64,000 nucleotides of DNA from Metabacillus litoralis (GTDB taxonomy: Bacteria; Bacillota; Bacilli; Bacillales; Bacillaceae), in the NCBI RefSeq assembly GCF_020524045.1, contig NZ_JAIVKL010000009.1, positions 110,572-174,571 on the forward strand, given 5' to 3'. The notes below the pieces were generated by a model. It was not told where the DNA came from. It made no database searches and was given only the letters and a program-made list of their open reading frames with translations. A program made the position numbers and the translations under genes. Shown piece after piece: positions 1 through 9,287 of the stretch (its first letter is position 1; every line of letters starts with the position of its first letter).

Positions 1-105
1 AGAGTTGAACGAATAATTGCTAAAGTTGAATGATTAACTAGCAAAGTTGAACGATTAATGTGAAAAGTTGAATGATTATAGGCCAAAGTTGAACGATTCA
101 ACATG
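1..105. repeat. Five-copy 21-bp tandem repeat
   Basis: Five consecutive 21-bp units (1-21, 22-42, 43-63, 64-84, 85-105) share the core AAAGTTGAAYGATTA followed by a variable 5-6 bp tail. The first unit is the most diverged. The array may continue to the left of the window. It is non-coding, and 21 bp is two helical turns, so every core faces the same side of the DNA. Confidence 0.9.
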
Positions 106-125
106 TTACTGTTCAAATTTAAAGA

Positions 126-162
126 AAAAAGAGCAAATCTATAGCTTAGATTTGCTCTTTTT
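126..162 (-). terminator. Bidirectional rho-independent terminator
   Basis: A perfect 15-bp stem (126-140 pairing with 148-162) has an A-run and a T-run at its ends. It lies just downstream of the minus-strand small gene that stops at 168 and would also stop transcription entering from the left. Confidence 0.85.
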
Positions 163-167
163 GATAG

Positions 168-371
168 TTACTTATATTTATCTTCACTAGCAGACTCATC
201 TTTTGTTTTATGCTTCTGTTTTTCCTCGCGTTTTTCTTTTTTTAGGTCTTCCATTGGGATTGGATCTACATGTTGTTCACTTTCAAAGCGGTCAAATAGT
301 GTTTCTTTATCTGTTTCGTATTGTTCTGGATGATCTCGTTTTTTTCTTTGGTTATTTTCCTCTGAATTCAC
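168..371 (-). CDS. Small hydrophilic hypothetical protein
   Basis: This encodes a short, highly charged protein (67 aa from the GTG at 371) rich in Lys, Glu and Asp, with no signal peptide or membrane segment. The middle carries VDPIP, and the C-terminal third is nearly all charged and probably disordered. I chose GTG 371 because GGTGAG lies 4-5 nt upstream; GTG codons at 380 and 383 are alternatives that lack a good ribosome binding site. A strong terminator follows directly, which supports a real transcription unit. I do not recognise a family. The VDPIP segment recurs in the small membrane protein at 18985-19140. Confidence 0.5.
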   Translation of the reverse strand: MNSEENNQRKKRDHPEQYETDKETLFDRFESEQHVDPIPMEDLKKEKREEKQKHKTKDESASEDKYK

Positions 372-513
372 AATACTCACCACTTTCTACTGTTTGTACT
401 ACTCATTACCACAAAGTGACAGAAGGAAAACCTTTTCAAGTTTGCTTTTCTTCGCATTGAGTGCCTATTATGCTGTACAATAGAGGCATACTGTTTAGAA
501 GGATTGGATAATT

Positions 514-2403
514 ATGAGCATATTACAAGCTGAAAATTTATATAAAACATATGGAGAAAAGGTCTTATTTGACCATATTTCTTTTAGCATTGCAGCAAAA
601 CAAAGAATCGGTTTAATCGGTGTGAATGGAACAGGAAAGTCTACCTTATTAAAGGTGATTTCAGGTATGGAAACAGCTGATTCTGGTGAGATTACCCATT
701 CTAATTCATTGAGAATTGAATATTTACCACAACAGCCAGAGCTTGTGGAGGGTTTAACAATACTTGAACAGATTTATTATGGTGATGCTCCGATTATGCA
801 GGTAATGAGAGAGTATGAACTTGCGTTAAGCGAGCTAGAAATAGATCCAGAAAATGAAACAAAGCTTAAGCATCTTATGAATATGCAGCAAAAAATGGAT
901 CAGCATGATGCGTGGGAAGCGAATACTGTTGCGAAAACAGTGTTAACAAAGCTAGGAATTACAGATTTTCAAAAGCAAGTAACGTATTTATCAGGTGGGC
1001 AGAAAAAACGAGTGGCTATTGCTAAAGCACTTATTCAGCCTGCTGATATTTTAATATTAGATGAACCAACAAACCATTTAGACAATGAAACAATAGAGTG
1101 GCTTGAAGGATTTTTAGCGGGTTATAGTGGATCGATTGTTTTGATTACACATGATCGTTATTTCTTGAATCGCGTTTCAAATCAGATCTTTGAGCTTGAT
1201 CAAGGACAGCTTTATACCTACTCAGGAAATTATGAAGTGTTTTTAGAAAAAAAGGCTGAAAGAGAAATCAATGCCGAGCATGCCGAAGAAAAAAGGCAAA
1301 ATCTATTAAGACGTGAGCTAGCATGGCTTAGACGTGGTGCAAAGGCGAGAACAACTAAGCAAAAAGCACGTATTGGTCGCGTGGAGGATCTACAAGATCA
1401 ACAAGGTCCTGCTGCTAAAAAGGATTTGGACTTTGCAATTGGATCGACTAGATTAGGAAAAAAAGTACTAGAGCTTGAAAATATCTCAAAGTCATATGAT
1501 GGTAAACAGCTGATTAAAGATTTTAACTATTTAATTACTCCAGGTGAAAGACTTGGAATTATTGGTCCGAACGGTACTGGAAAATCAACCCTTTTAAACA
1601 TTATGGCTGGCAGAATACAAGCTGACCAAGGGGTAATTGAGGTTGGTACAACAGTTAAAATTGGTTTTTATACACAAGAGCAGGAAGAGATGGACGAAAA
1701 TCTTCGTGTTGTCGAGTATATTAAAGAAACAGCTGAAGTTGTCTATACAATAGATAATCAAGTGATTACGGCTGAACAAATGCTTGAGAGATTTTTATTC
1801 CCACGATCTGCTCAGTGGACATATATCCGAAAGTTATCAGGTGGAGAAAGACGCCGACTTTACTTATTGAAGGTTTTGATGGAGGAGCCTAATGTTCTCT
1901 TTTTAGATGAGCCGACAAATGATCTTGATACACAAACATTAGGTGTATTAGAAGATTATTTAGATCAATTTCCAGGTGTTGTTTTAACTGTATCACATGA
2001 TCGTTACTTTTTAGATCGTGTTGTTGATCATCTTGTTGTTTTTGAAAGTAATGGAAATATTTCGCGCTTTCAAGGAAGCTATTCTGATTATATGGAAGAA
2101 AAAAAGCTTCAGGAAATGATTCAAGAAAAAGAGCCAGCATCAGAGAAAGCTGGTTATAAAAAAGAAAAGAAAAAGCGTCTTTCCTATAAAGAACAGCAAG
2201 AGTGGGAAGGAATTGAAGATAAGATTGCAAATCTTGAAGAACGAAAAGAACAACTTGAACAAGAAATTGCCGCAGCTGGCAGTGATTTAGGCAAGGTACA
2301 AGAGTTATACAAAGAACAAGAAAAGATCGATAAACAGCTTGATGAAACAATGGAAAGATGGGAAGAATTATCTTTACTTGTTGAAGAAATAGAAAATAGT
2401 TGA
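514..2403 (+). CDS. yfmR: ABC-F family ATPase YfmR
   Basis: This is a 629-aa duplicated-ATPase ABC-F protein with no membrane domain. It has Walker A motifs near residues 36-44 (GVNGTGKST) and about 350 (GPNGTGKST), signatures LSGGQKKR and LSGGERRR, and Walker B LDEPTNHLD and LDEPTNDLD. A charged interdomain linker separates the halves, and a Uup/YfmR-type C-terminal coiled coil occupies roughly residues 555-629. The length equals that of B. subtilis YfmR. The family acts on the ribosome E site, and YfmR is known to relieve stalling together with EF-P; that role is inferred by homology. It is a single-gene unit ending at a hairpin near 2440. Confidence 0.93.
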   Translation: MSILQAENLYKTYGEKVLFDHISFSIAAKQRIGLIGVNGTGKSTLLKVISGMETADSGEITHSNSLRIEYLPQQPELVEGLTILEQIYYGDAPIMQVMREYELALSELEIDPENETKLKHLMNMQQKMDQHDAWEANTVAKTVLTKLGITDFQKQVTYLSGGQKKRVAIAKALIQPADILILDEPTNHLDNETIEWLEGFLAGYSGSIVLITHDRYFLNRVSNQIFELDQGQLYTYSGNYEVFLEKKAEREINAEHAEEKRQNLLRRELAWLRRGAKARTTKQKARIGRVEDLQDQQGPAAKKDLDFAIGSTRLGKKVLELENISKSYDGKQLIKDFNYLITPGERLGIIGPNGTGKSTLLNIMAGRIQADQGVIEVGTTVKIGFYTQEQEEMDENLRVVEYIKETAEVVYTIDNQVITAEQMLERFLFPRSAQWTYIRKLSGGERRRLYLLKVLMEEPNVLFLDEPTNDLDTQTLGVLEDYLDQFPGVVLTVSHDRYFLDRVVDHLVVFESNGNISRFQGSYSDYMEEKKLQEMIQEKEPASEKAGYKKEKKKRLSYKEQQEWEGIEDKIANLEERKEQLEQEIAAAGSDLGKVQELYKEQEKIDKQLDETMERWEELSLLVEEIENS

Positions 2404-2439
2404 TTATGTAAAAAAGTAACAATCTTTCATTAATAAAAT

Positions 2440-2482
2440 GAACTTGAGCTTAAAGTGTTTTGATTACTTTAAGTTCTTTTTA
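2440..2482 (+). terminator. Terminator of yfmR
   Basis: CTTAAAG (2449-2455) pairs with CTTTAAG (2467-2473). It is extended by flanking GAAC/GTTC and followed by a T-run. Confidence 0.65.
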
Positions 2483-2600
2483 ATAGGGTTTATTTGAACT
2501 TGGTTGGATTCTGTTAGCATTCGGAAAAATGAAATTCTTGCTTCGAGCTTAACAAAACATTTTCACCAGTATTTAACACATAATAGAAAGACGGAGAAAA

Positions 2601-3323
2601 ATGATGAAAACAAAAGACGAGATAAGGCAAAAGGTTTGGAAGCAGCTAACAGAAGAAAAAAATGGTCGATTTCCATTTCCTTTAATTAATCGAATTCCGA
2701 ATTTTAGAGGTGCTGAAAAAGCTGCGGCCCAAATTACAACATTACCTGAATACAAGGCAGCAAAAGTGATAAAAGTAAATCCTGATTCACCACAGCTACC
2801 TCTTCGAAAGCAGATTTTACTTGATGGTAAAACATTATTAGTTCCTACTCCACGCTTAAAAGCTGGCTTTATTATTGTTAAGCCTGAATGGGTTCCAGCG
2901 GGTGAGGAAAGACGTGCTGCAAGCTTAAGTCATATCAAATCATATGGAAAAGAAATCCCTTTAACTGAAATTCCGCAAATTGATTTAATGGTTGTTGGTT
3001 CTGTGGCAATTCATCAAGATGGAAGAAGAATTGGCAAAGGTGAAGGATATGCTGACCGAGAATATGCGCTTTTAATGGAGCTTGGTAATCCGCCAGTTAC
3101 CATTGTGACATCCATTCATAGCACACAATTAGTACATGATGATATCCCACGAGATACATATGATTTAACTGTAGATTGGATCGCAACTGAAGAGGGGTTA
3201 GTGAAGACAAACTCTCCATATGAAAAGCCAGCTGGTATTGAGTGGAATCATGTTTCCGAAGAAGAAATGGAAGAAATGCCAGTATTGCAGCAGCTTTGGG
3301 AATTAAAATATAAACAAACCTAA
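2601..3323 (+). CDS. 5-formyltetrahydrofolate cyclo-ligase family protein
   Basis: This 240-aa protein resembles the 5-formyl-THF cyclo-ligase (MTHFS) family. Evidence is the N-terminal region beginning KDEIRQKVWKQL, the central LLVPTPRLKAGF stretch and the glycine-rich GKGEGYADREYALL segment that corresponds to the family ATP/folate-binding loop. Classical enzymes convert 5-formyl-THF to 5,10-methenyl-THF with ATP. This member is longer than the usual ~190 aa and belongs to an MTHFS-like branch, so the substrate is uncertain. Tandem ATGs at 2601 and 2604 follow a GGAG site. It lies upstream of nos with a 76-85 bp gap and no obvious terminator, so co-transcription is possible. Confidence 0.75.
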   Translation: MMKTKDEIRQKVWKQLTEEKNGRFPFPLINRIPNFRGAEKAAAQITTLPEYKAAKVIKVNPDSPQLPLRKQILLDGKTLLVPTPRLKAGFIIVKPEWVPAGEERRAASLSHIKSYGKEIPLTEIPQIDLMVVGSVAIHQDGRRIGKGEGYADREYALLMELGNPPVTIVTSIHSTQLVHDDIPRDTYDLTVDWIATEEGLVKTNSPYEKPAGIEWNHVSEEEMEEMPVLQQLWELKYKQT

Positions 3324-3408
3324 ATCTTAGATTGTTATAATTGGACGACCTGGGCATGTAGGAGTAAGATAGATACCGAAACAAGTATAACTACAAGAGG
3401 TGACCAAA

Positions 3409-4506
3409 TTGGTTGCAAGCACACAACTGTTAAAAGAAGCAGAACAGTTTATTCGCACTGCCTATAACGAACTTGGCAAATCAGAGGTTGAAATAGAAAG
3501 CAGATTAAGTGAGATCAAATTAGAGATAGAGAGTAAAGGTATATATGAGCATACAAATGAAGAATTAACATATGGGGCAAAAATGGCTTGGAGAAATAGT
3601 AATAAGTGTATTGGACGCTTATTTTGGAATACGTTAACTGTGTTTGATGAGCGAAAAGCTGATACAGAGCCTGCTGTTTTTGAGGCATTAGAAAACCACA
3701 TTGCTTTTGCTACAAATGGTGGAAAAATTAGGCCAGCTATCACGATTTTCAAACCTGACAATGGTGAGGGAAATCGAATTCGCATATGGAATCATCAGCT
3801 TATTCGGTATGCAGGATATGAAACAGAGTACGGGTATTTAGGTGATCCAGCATCAATTGAGTTTACAAAGCAATGTGAACAATTAGGCTGGAACGGAGAA
3901 GGAACGAACTTTGATATTCTACCACTCGTTATCCAAAAAAATAACAATAATCCCCAGTGTTTTTCATTAAAAGAAAAACAAGTGTTAGAAGTTGAAATCA
4001 CTCACCCTGACATTGAAGGTATAGCAGATTTACATATGAAATGGTATGGAGTTCCAATCATCTCTGATATGAAATTAGACATTGGAGGAATTGTCTATTC
4101 TGCTGCACCATTTAATGGATGGTATATGGAGACAGAAATAGGCGCGAGAAATTTAGCGGATTCCTTTCGATATAATCTTTTACCTAAGGTCGCTTCGATC
4201 ATGAATTTGGATACGAAAACTCATGCGAATTTGTGGAAAGATCGAGCTTTGCTTGAACTAAATGTGGCTGTGCTACACTCTTTTAAAAAAGCTGGAGTAA
4301 GTATTGTTGACCACCATACAGCTGCACAGCAATTTAAACGGTTTGAGCAAAATGAAACAGATAGCTCTAGACAAATAATGGGGAATTGGACTTGGTTAAT
4401 CCCACCTGTATCACCAGCAACAACTCATGTTTTTCATAATAGCTATGAAAATAAGATATTGAAACCAAACTACTTTTACCAAGAGCCACCTTATGGACAA
4501 GAGTAG
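3409..4506 (+). CDS. nos: Nitric oxide synthase, oxygenase domain only
   Basis: This is a bacterial nitric oxide synthase (365 aa from the TTG), comprising only the heme oxygenase domain. It oxidises arginine to citrulline and NO, using electrons from housekeeping flavodoxins. Family hallmarks are visible: [17 protein letters not shown] with the proximal heme-ligand Cys at residue 67, [15 protein letters not shown], the [16 protein letters not shown] region, FNGWYM and the C-terminal [16 protein letters not shown]. The TTG at 3409 is preferred because AGAGGTGA ends 5 nt before it; a GTG at 3400 overlaps that site. B. subtilis NOS (YflM) is 363 aa. yflJ follows on the opposite strand, as in the yfl region. 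Confidence 0.96.
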   Translation: MVASTQLLKEAEQFIRTAYNELGKSEVEIESRLSEIKLEIESKGIYEHTNEELTYGAKMAWRNSNKCIGRLFWNTLTVFDERKADTEPAVFEALENHIAFATNGGKIRPAITIFKPDNGEGNRIRIWNHQLIRYAGYETEYGYLGDPASIEFTKQCEQLGWNGEGTNFDILPLVIQKNNNNPQCFSLKEKQVLEVEITHPDIEGIADLHMKWYGVPIISDMKLDIGGIVYSAAPFNGWYMETEIGARNLADSFRYNLLPKVASIMNLDTKTHANLWKDRALLELNVAVLHSFKKAGVSIVDHHTAAQQFKRFEQNETDSSRQIMGNWTWLIPPVSPATTHVFHNSYENKILKPNYFYQEPPYGQE

Positions 4507-4522
4507 CACATTAACCTAAGGA

Positions 4523-4549
4523 CAGACCCCATAATTTTATAGGGGTCTG
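4523..4549. repeat. Hairpin of the GGGTCTGACTCC type
   Basis: CAGACCCC (4523-4530) pairs with GGGGTCTG (4542-4549), followed by ACTCCATAT. There is no T-run, so termination is uncertain. The same GGGTCTGACTCCATAT string forms one arm of the long hairpin at 56843-56926, which makes this a small repeat family placed between convergent genes. Confidence 0.6.
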
Positions 4550-4560
4550 ACTCCATATTA

Positions 4561-4692
4561 TTACCTACTATGTTTATCGAGTAAGTTAGCTAGAAAATGT
4601 TTTTTGTAGCTTTCGAGTTTTTTCTCTTCATGACGGCGAACACCCATCTTTTTTAATTCGTTTACGTACCAACCTTTGCTTCCGTTATGCAT
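4561..4692 (-). CDS. yflJ: YflJ-like DUF2639 small protein
   Basis: This encodes a 43-aa protein starting MHNGSKGWYVNELKKMG with a basic C-terminal helix. The motif order (MH..GSKGW/YxVxELKxxGxRxH, then KKLESYK) is that of the short Bacillus family DUF2639/YflJ, whose function is unknown. It starts at the ATG at 4692 after AAAGGGTG. It lies convergent to nos, next to it as in the B. subtilis yfl region. The stop overlaps the end of a GTCTGACTCC hairpin. The identification rests on motif recall plus synteny. Confidence 0.75.
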   Translation of the reverse strand: MHNGSKGWYVNELKKMGVRRHEEKKLESYKKHFLANLLDKHSR

Positions 4693-5058
4693 CAAAAACA
4701 CCCTTTCAAATTTAATTCTTAGAAACTCCGTCAAAAAGACGGGACAAAAATAGCCACTAATCCTTTAGGAATAGGGGCCTCTTTTGATTTGTGGTGTCAT
4801 TGTAACATCTATAAAAAGATGTGAAAAGGGGTGTTTTTTATCGAATTTTCACTGAAAACTGTCATGAAGGGATTTTACAGAAAAAAATTTTTTTATCTGT
4901 TCTTTTAGTAAATGAAGCTATGAATCATTAAAAGATTCAGCTATATCAAAATAACTAAAAATTTTTAATTCTATCGACAAAATATGATACGTATCGTCTA
5001 TTTTCTATGGTATATATGATAATAGTAGGAAGTCTATCTTACGATATAGAGGGGGTAC
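4693..5058. other. Intergenic region, no gene seen
   Basis: This AT-rich spacer lies between divergently oriented yflJ and the chemotaxis gene at 5063. It must hold promoters for both. GATACGTATC near 4988-4997 is a short perfect palindrome upstream of the chemotaxis gene. I found no convincing sigma-D promoter and no ORF. Confidence 0.5.
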
Positions 5059-5062
5059 ATGT

Positions 5063-6553
5063 ATGAATGTGATGGAGAAAATGATCATTACGGATATAAC
5101 AAAAAAGAATACATTAATGTTTGTTTCGTTTTCGATATCAGCATTATTAGCTGTTGTAAAAATCTTGGTTGTTCAAGATATCACCAAAGTAATCTATTAT
5201 GGAACAGAACTGGTCTCGTTTATATTAGTATATTTGATTTTTCAAAAACTATTAAAAAAGCCAATATGGTTTCCATATATAAGTATCATTCTTATTTATG
5301 CATTTGTTATTAGTTCTCTATTTGTCTTCGAACCAAATTCAGAGATTATTATGATCACAATATTTCTAACATTGATTTCTTCTATTCATATGAAAAGAGA
5401 CATATTTGCGTTAGGATATTGCTTAGGATTAGTGACGATGATTTTATCGTTTATTTTGAAGCAACCGAATAATTTAGCGTTAGAAACGATTTATCCAGCA
5501 TCATGCATTATATATGGACTGATGGGTGTAGTTCTTGGTGTTGTTATCTATTTGAATGCTCAACAATTTAAACAACTGCAAAACTTTATTGCTGTTGCAG
5601 AAAAAGAGACAAAAGAGAAAGAAGAACAAAAACATCATTTAGAAGAAAATGTATCAGGAATTGTAGAAGCGATTGCACAAGCGAATAAGCAAATTCAAGG
5701 GAGTATGGAAGCTCAAAAAGAAATGCAGTTAGCGATTCAAGAAGTAGCGGCAGGAAGTCAGAATCAATCGCAGCAGATTAATGATATTTCACAGAATGCA
5801 CAAGAAACAATGGGCTCTATGCAACAATTGCATTCTGTGTCTAATGAACTTAGAGTGGAGTCCAGTCGTGCAAGTGACACAATTGGTGAAAGTCAGCAGT
5901 ATGCATCAGAATTAACTACGGATATGAGTGAATTGAAAACAATGATATCTCAATTAGATCAAACATTTTTATTGCTTTCAAACACAATTACTGAAATGAA
6001 TACTTTAACAAATTCGATTAAAGATATTACAGATCAAACAGGATTATTAGCTTTAAATGCATCGATTGAGGCTGCAAGAGCAGGTGAATCTGGTAAAGGC
6101 TTTTCAGTTGTTGCTACTGAAATAAGAAAGTTAGCTGATGTGACGAGAGCAACAACTGAAAAGATCAATGGAAACCTACAAACCCTTAATGATAGCAATG
6201 CAGCAGCGGTTACAAAGCTTGAAGAAAGTCATTTCGTTATAAATAAAGGAGTTATTTCAACAGAAAAAGTAACAAATTCTATTACTGGGGTAAAAGCAAC
6301 ATTGGATCATTTATCAGATGAGCTTGAGCAGTTTACTATATTTGCAGAAAGTGTTAAAGGGCAATCTGCAAATGTTGAATTTTTAACAAATGATTTAGCT
6401 GCAATAATTGAACAATCTTCAGCTAGCATGCAGGAAATGAGTGCGACGATTGACAATTTAACTCATGATAACTTAGCAATAGAAGATTTGATGGAGCGCA
6501 CATCATGTAGTGCGGAAAATATTAGGAAAGCAAGTTTATCTGGTGCTTCTTAA
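5063..6553 (+). CDS. Membrane methyl-accepting chemotaxis-like protein without extracellular sensor
   Basis: This is a 496-aa transducer. Residues about 15-170 form five or six closely packed hydrophobic helices with almost no external loop. A coiled coil and a C-terminal MCP signalling domain follow. The hairpin tip reads [36 protein letters not shown], which matches the conserved CheA/CheW-binding region. There is no periplasmic ligand domain and no clear HAMP, so it probably senses a membrane or intracellular state. It starts at ATG 5063 after GAGGGGG; the overlapping ATG at 5059 is out of frame. It is a single gene closed by the bidirectional terminator at 6591. Confidence 0.9.
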   Translation: MNVMEKMIITDITKKNTLMFVSFSISALLAVVKILVVQDITKVIYYGTELVSFILVYLIFQKLLKKPIWFPYISIILIYAFVISSLFVFEPNSEIIMITIFLTLISSIHMKRDIFALGYCLGLVTMILSFILKQPNNLALETIYPASCIIYGLMGVVLGVVIYLNAQQFKQLQNFIAVAEKETKEKEEQKHHLEENVSGIVEAIAQANKQIQGSMEAQKEMQLAIQEVAAGSQNQSQQINDISQNAQETMGSMQQLHSVSNELRVESSRASDTIGESQQYASELTTDMSELKTMISQLDQTFLLLSNTITEMNTLTNSIKDITDQTGLLALNASIEAARAGESGKGFSVVATEIRKLADVTRATTEKINGNLQTLNDSNAAAVTKLEESHFVINKGVISTEKVTNSITGVKATLDHLSDELEQFTIFAESVKGQSANVEFLTNDLAAIIEQSSASMQEMSATIDNLTHDNLAIEDLMERTSCSAENIRKASLSGAS

Positions 6554-6590
6554 AAATTGAAACTAAATTACATGTATATTTACTACATAT

Positions 6591-6643
6591 AAAAAGAGCA
6601 GGAACAAAGATTAATTTCACATCTTTGTTTCTGCTCTTTTTTT
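6591..6643. terminator. Bidirectional terminator
   Basis: A long near-perfect stem built on AGAGCAGGAACAAAGAT and its complement has an A-run on one side and a 7-T run on the other. It serves the convergent chemotaxis gene (+) and MFS gene (-). Confidence 0.9.
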
Positions 6644-6647
6644 GTAC

Positions 6648-7928
6648 TTAACTTGCTTCCACATTCTGAAGCGCATTTTTCTCAGCTTTTTGGAACATCA
6701 AGTAATATAAAAATGAACTAAAGATCGCTAAACCACCAAGAATGGCAAATGTAATTGGATATCCAAACCAAAGTGACATAGGTATAGCAATTGGTGCGAT
6801 TGTTCTGCCTACAGTAAATTTTAGACTTGATGCAGCAAAGTATTGTCCACGCATATTTTCAGGTGCTAATTTTGAAACAAATGTTTGTTGAATACCTGCT
6901 GTCATAAGCTCTGCTAAAGTGAAAAGAGCCATTGCAAAAATAAAGATCCATATAGAACCCGTTTGACCAAATATGAAAATAGCCATTCCGTAGATGATAG
7001 AGGAAATCATAAAGACATTTCGTTCCTTGAATTTAGTCATCCATTTTGTAATCACTATTGTAAATAAAGCAACAAGCAGACCGTTTTCGGATAAGATAAC
7101 ACCAAATGCTTGTTCTCCATTAAGTGTGAGTGACCAGTCACCAATTCTAAGCATTTCTTGTTGTTGTTGGATCATATCTGTAATATAAACAGGTATGATC
7201 AAATCTAGCTGCATAAATGTCATGGCAACAAGAGTTCCTGCAACAATATATAACAAAAATGTTTGATCTTTAAAAATGATATGATAATCTTTCACTTGTT
7301 TTATTATTGGATGATACCATTTTTGCTTATTCATATCAGTTTCACCCTGAAACACTGGAGCAGTTTCTCGGGTTTGTTTTGCTAGTAAGAGTGAGAGGAA
7401 CATACACATGATTCCAGCACCTAGTAAAACCTCAAAAGGATATCGAACATAGAAAATGGCACCCAAAATAGGCCCAATAACAACAGCAATATTAATCGAA
7501 GTATAAAAAACAGCAAATACACTGCTTCGGTCTTTCTCAGCTACTACATCTGCGACCATTGCCTGTGATGCAGGCCAGTAAAACGAGCCGAAAACCCCAG
7601 CAAAAGCAAAACAGATAAATCCTAAAATAGGTAGTTGCAGCCAAGGGGAATTTGAAAGAGCAAATATCATAAAGGATAAGCCTTGACCGAAGGCACCAAC
7701 AACCATCATTGTTTTCCTTCCGAATCGATCTGCGAAATATCCACCCATTAAATTAGCTAAAACAGAAAAAACCTGTGAAATGATTAGAAGAAATCCTGCT
7801 TTGCCTTTTCCAAATGCATCAGCAAAGAAGATTGTTAAAAACGGAAAAAACATCCAAAATGTAATATTCATTAAACCTTCGCCAATTAGACGTATTTTAA
7901 GGTTATAATCCCAATCTTTTATTCTCAT
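6648..7928 (-). CDS. MFS transporter
   Basis: This is a 426-aa major facilitator protein with 12 predicted membrane helices and a cytoplasmic loop in the middle (about residues 190-215). The N-terminal half carries the MFS motif A variant GGYFADRFGRKTMMVVG between helices 2 and 3. It resembles Bacillus drug or sugar efflux MFS proteins of the YttB/MdtH type; the substrate cannot be read from sequence. The long insert between helices 7 and 8 (IQQQQEMLRIGDWSLTLN) is typical of this subgroup. The gene is monocistronic, with a 400-bp upstream gap. Confidence 0.85.
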   Translation of the reverse strand: MRIKDWDYNLKIRLIGEGLMNITFWMFFPFLTIFFADAFGKGKAGFLLIISQVFSVLANLMGGYFADRFGRKTMMVVGAFGQGLSFMIFALSNSPWLQLPILGFICFAFAGVFGSFYWPASQAMVADVVAEKDRSSVFAVFYTSINIAVVIGPILGAIFYVRYPFEVLLGAGIMCMFLSLLLAKQTRETAPVFQGETDMNKQKWYHPIIKQVKDYHIIFKDQTFLLYIVAGTLVAMTFMQLDLIIPVYITDMIQQQQEMLRIGDWSLTLNGEQAFGVILSENGLLVALFTIVITKWMTKFKERNVFMISSIIYGMAIFIFGQTGSIWIFIFAMALFTLAELMTAGIQQTFVSKLAPENMRGQYFAASSLKFTVGRTIAPIAIPMSLWFGYPITFAILGGLAIFSSFLYYLMFQKAEKNALQNVEAS

Positions 7929-8349
7929 AGAAGTGTCCCCAATTCATGTAATCTACCGTACTCATCATACTCTTTCGGGTCTCGAAATACAATAGTCGAA
8001 TTTCAATTTTTACCATAAATTAATATTGTAATAGAATGATGAAGCTGGAAAATATACATAGGGTATTTCTAATTATATTTATGAAAAATGCTCTACTAAG
8101 AAAAAATTAGATGATCGAAGTTAGGTGACAAAACCAATAAGATTGTTCATATCTTTCTTTCTAATTGGGTGTTTAAAGGATTTATTGCCAACACAATTAA
8201 CCTTTTTACTCAAATTTATAAGGTAAGAAATATTATTTAAAAAAACACTATAATACCTGATTTTGGATATAGAAAATAATAAGATTGAACTAGAGATTTT
8301 CCAGTATATACTAGTTTGTAGAGAGTCTAAAAAGAAATGAGGAAATTAA
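7929..8349. other. Divergent intergenic region
   Basis: This AT-rich 420-bp spacer lies between the divergent MFS and HipA-like genes. No ORF, hairpin or known regulatory element is evident beyond the GAGGAAA ribosome binding site before 8350. Confidence 0.5.
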
Positions 8350-9189
8350 GTGGAAGTAAAAGAACCTTTAAAGTTTATAAGAGAACTACGAACAGGATCT
8401 TCTTTACCAATTGTTATACAAGACGGGCATAATAAGGAATTTTTTGTGAAGCTATCTGGCTCAGGTGAAGGTACAGATTCTCTTGTGATGGAATGGGTCG
8501 CAAACAAACTTGCTCTTAAAATGAGTCTTCCTGTATTGGAACCATTTTTGTTGAATATTCGAAATCTGTGGGAATATGAAATTGCTGATATAGAAACAAG
8601 AGAACTCATAGAAAAAAGCTCAGGATTTAATCTTGCGTTTCCATATATAAAGAGTGAGAAACTAGTTGATTCAGATTTTATCGATAAAGACAATCAGCTT
8701 TTGTTTCTCTTTTTTTGGGATTGCTTTTTAATCAATATCGATCGTACTCCACATAATTTGAATTTATTGAAAGGTGGAAATAAAATGATCGCAATAGATT
8801 ATGGCTTTTCTTTTTTGTTGAAGAAAATACTATCACATTCAACAGTGAACATTAGTGAGCAATTTTTACAGCAATTAAAACAACATCCATTTATTCCTCA
8901 AGAAACGTATGATTTGAAATTGAAGGAGTTTGTTTTACATCTTCAAAGTATATCTTTAGAAGATATCTCTCACATCATTCAAGAGTTACCAGAGAAATGG
9001 TTAAATATCGATGAAAAACTCTACGTAGCAAAACAACTATGGGAGAAAATTCAGCATCCTGCACACATGTATGACATTTTGAGACAGCTACCTAACGTGA
9101 AAGTTGTAACAAATCAAGAGGCAAAATTACAACGATTAGTAAACCGAGATCAGTTTGTGGAAAAAATTAAAAATAAATATACAAAGTAA
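8350..9189 (+). CDS. HipA-like protein kinase (stand-alone)
   Basis: This 279-aa protein has a HipA_2-type kinase fold. GSGEGTDSLVMEWVANKLA supplies the ATP-loop and helix region. DCFLINIDRTPHNLNLL contains the catalytic D131 and the Asn residues that bind metal (136-138). MIAIDYGFSF carries the DFG-equivalent D150. True HipA toxins phosphorylate tRNA-synthetase-type targets and pair with HipB antitoxins; no HTH antitoxin gene is adjacent here. Short HipA-like kinases of this kind occur widely in Bacillaceae with unknown targets. The start is GTG 8350 after GAGGAAA. It is a single-gene unit with its own terminator. Confidence 0.75.
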   Translation: MEVKEPLKFIRELRTGSSLPIVIQDGHNKEFFVKLSGSGEGTDSLVMEWVANKLALKMSLPVLEPFLLNIRNLWEYEIADIETRELIEKSSGFNLAFPYIKSEKLVDSDFIDKDNQLLFLFFWDCFLINIDRTPHNLNLLKGGNKMIAIDYGFSFLLKKILSHSTVNISEQFLQQLKQHPFIPQETYDLKLKEFVLHLQSISLEDISHIIQELPEKWLNIDEKLYVAKQLWEKIQHPAHMYDILRQLPNVKVVTNQEAKLQRLVNRDQFVEKIKNKYTK

Positions 9190-9192
9190 TAA

Positions 9193-9228
9193 GGAAGAAC
9201 AATTTTTTACAATGTTCTTCCATTTTTT
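9193..9228 (+). terminator. Terminator of the HipA-like gene
   Basis: GGAAGAACA (9193-9201) pairs with TGTTCTTCC (9213-9221) and is followed by a T-run. Confidence 0.9.
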
Positions 9229-9287
9229 GTTTCGACAACATCTAAATAGGGAAATCGCTAAACAACAAACTTAAAAGGAGAAAAGCG

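Noticed and set aside
1..105. CRISPR array
   Set aside because: The repeats are contiguous 21-bp units with no 30-40 bp spacers, and no cas genes are present. The same holds for 39256-39355.
1889..2422. 177-codon antisense ORF opposite yfmR
   Set aside because: It is a shadow of a clear coding region with low-complexity hydrophobic translation. The other antisense frames (for example 36010-36327, 40238-40570, 44376-44747) were rejected for the same reason.
2504..2689. 61-codon plus-strand ORF before the cyclo-ligase gene
   Set aside because: It overlaps the start of the 240-aa gene in another frame and has no site or homology.
8350..9189. Type II toxin-antitoxin operon
   Set aside because: No HipB-like or other HTH gene is adjacent on either side, so only a lone HipA-like kinase is called.
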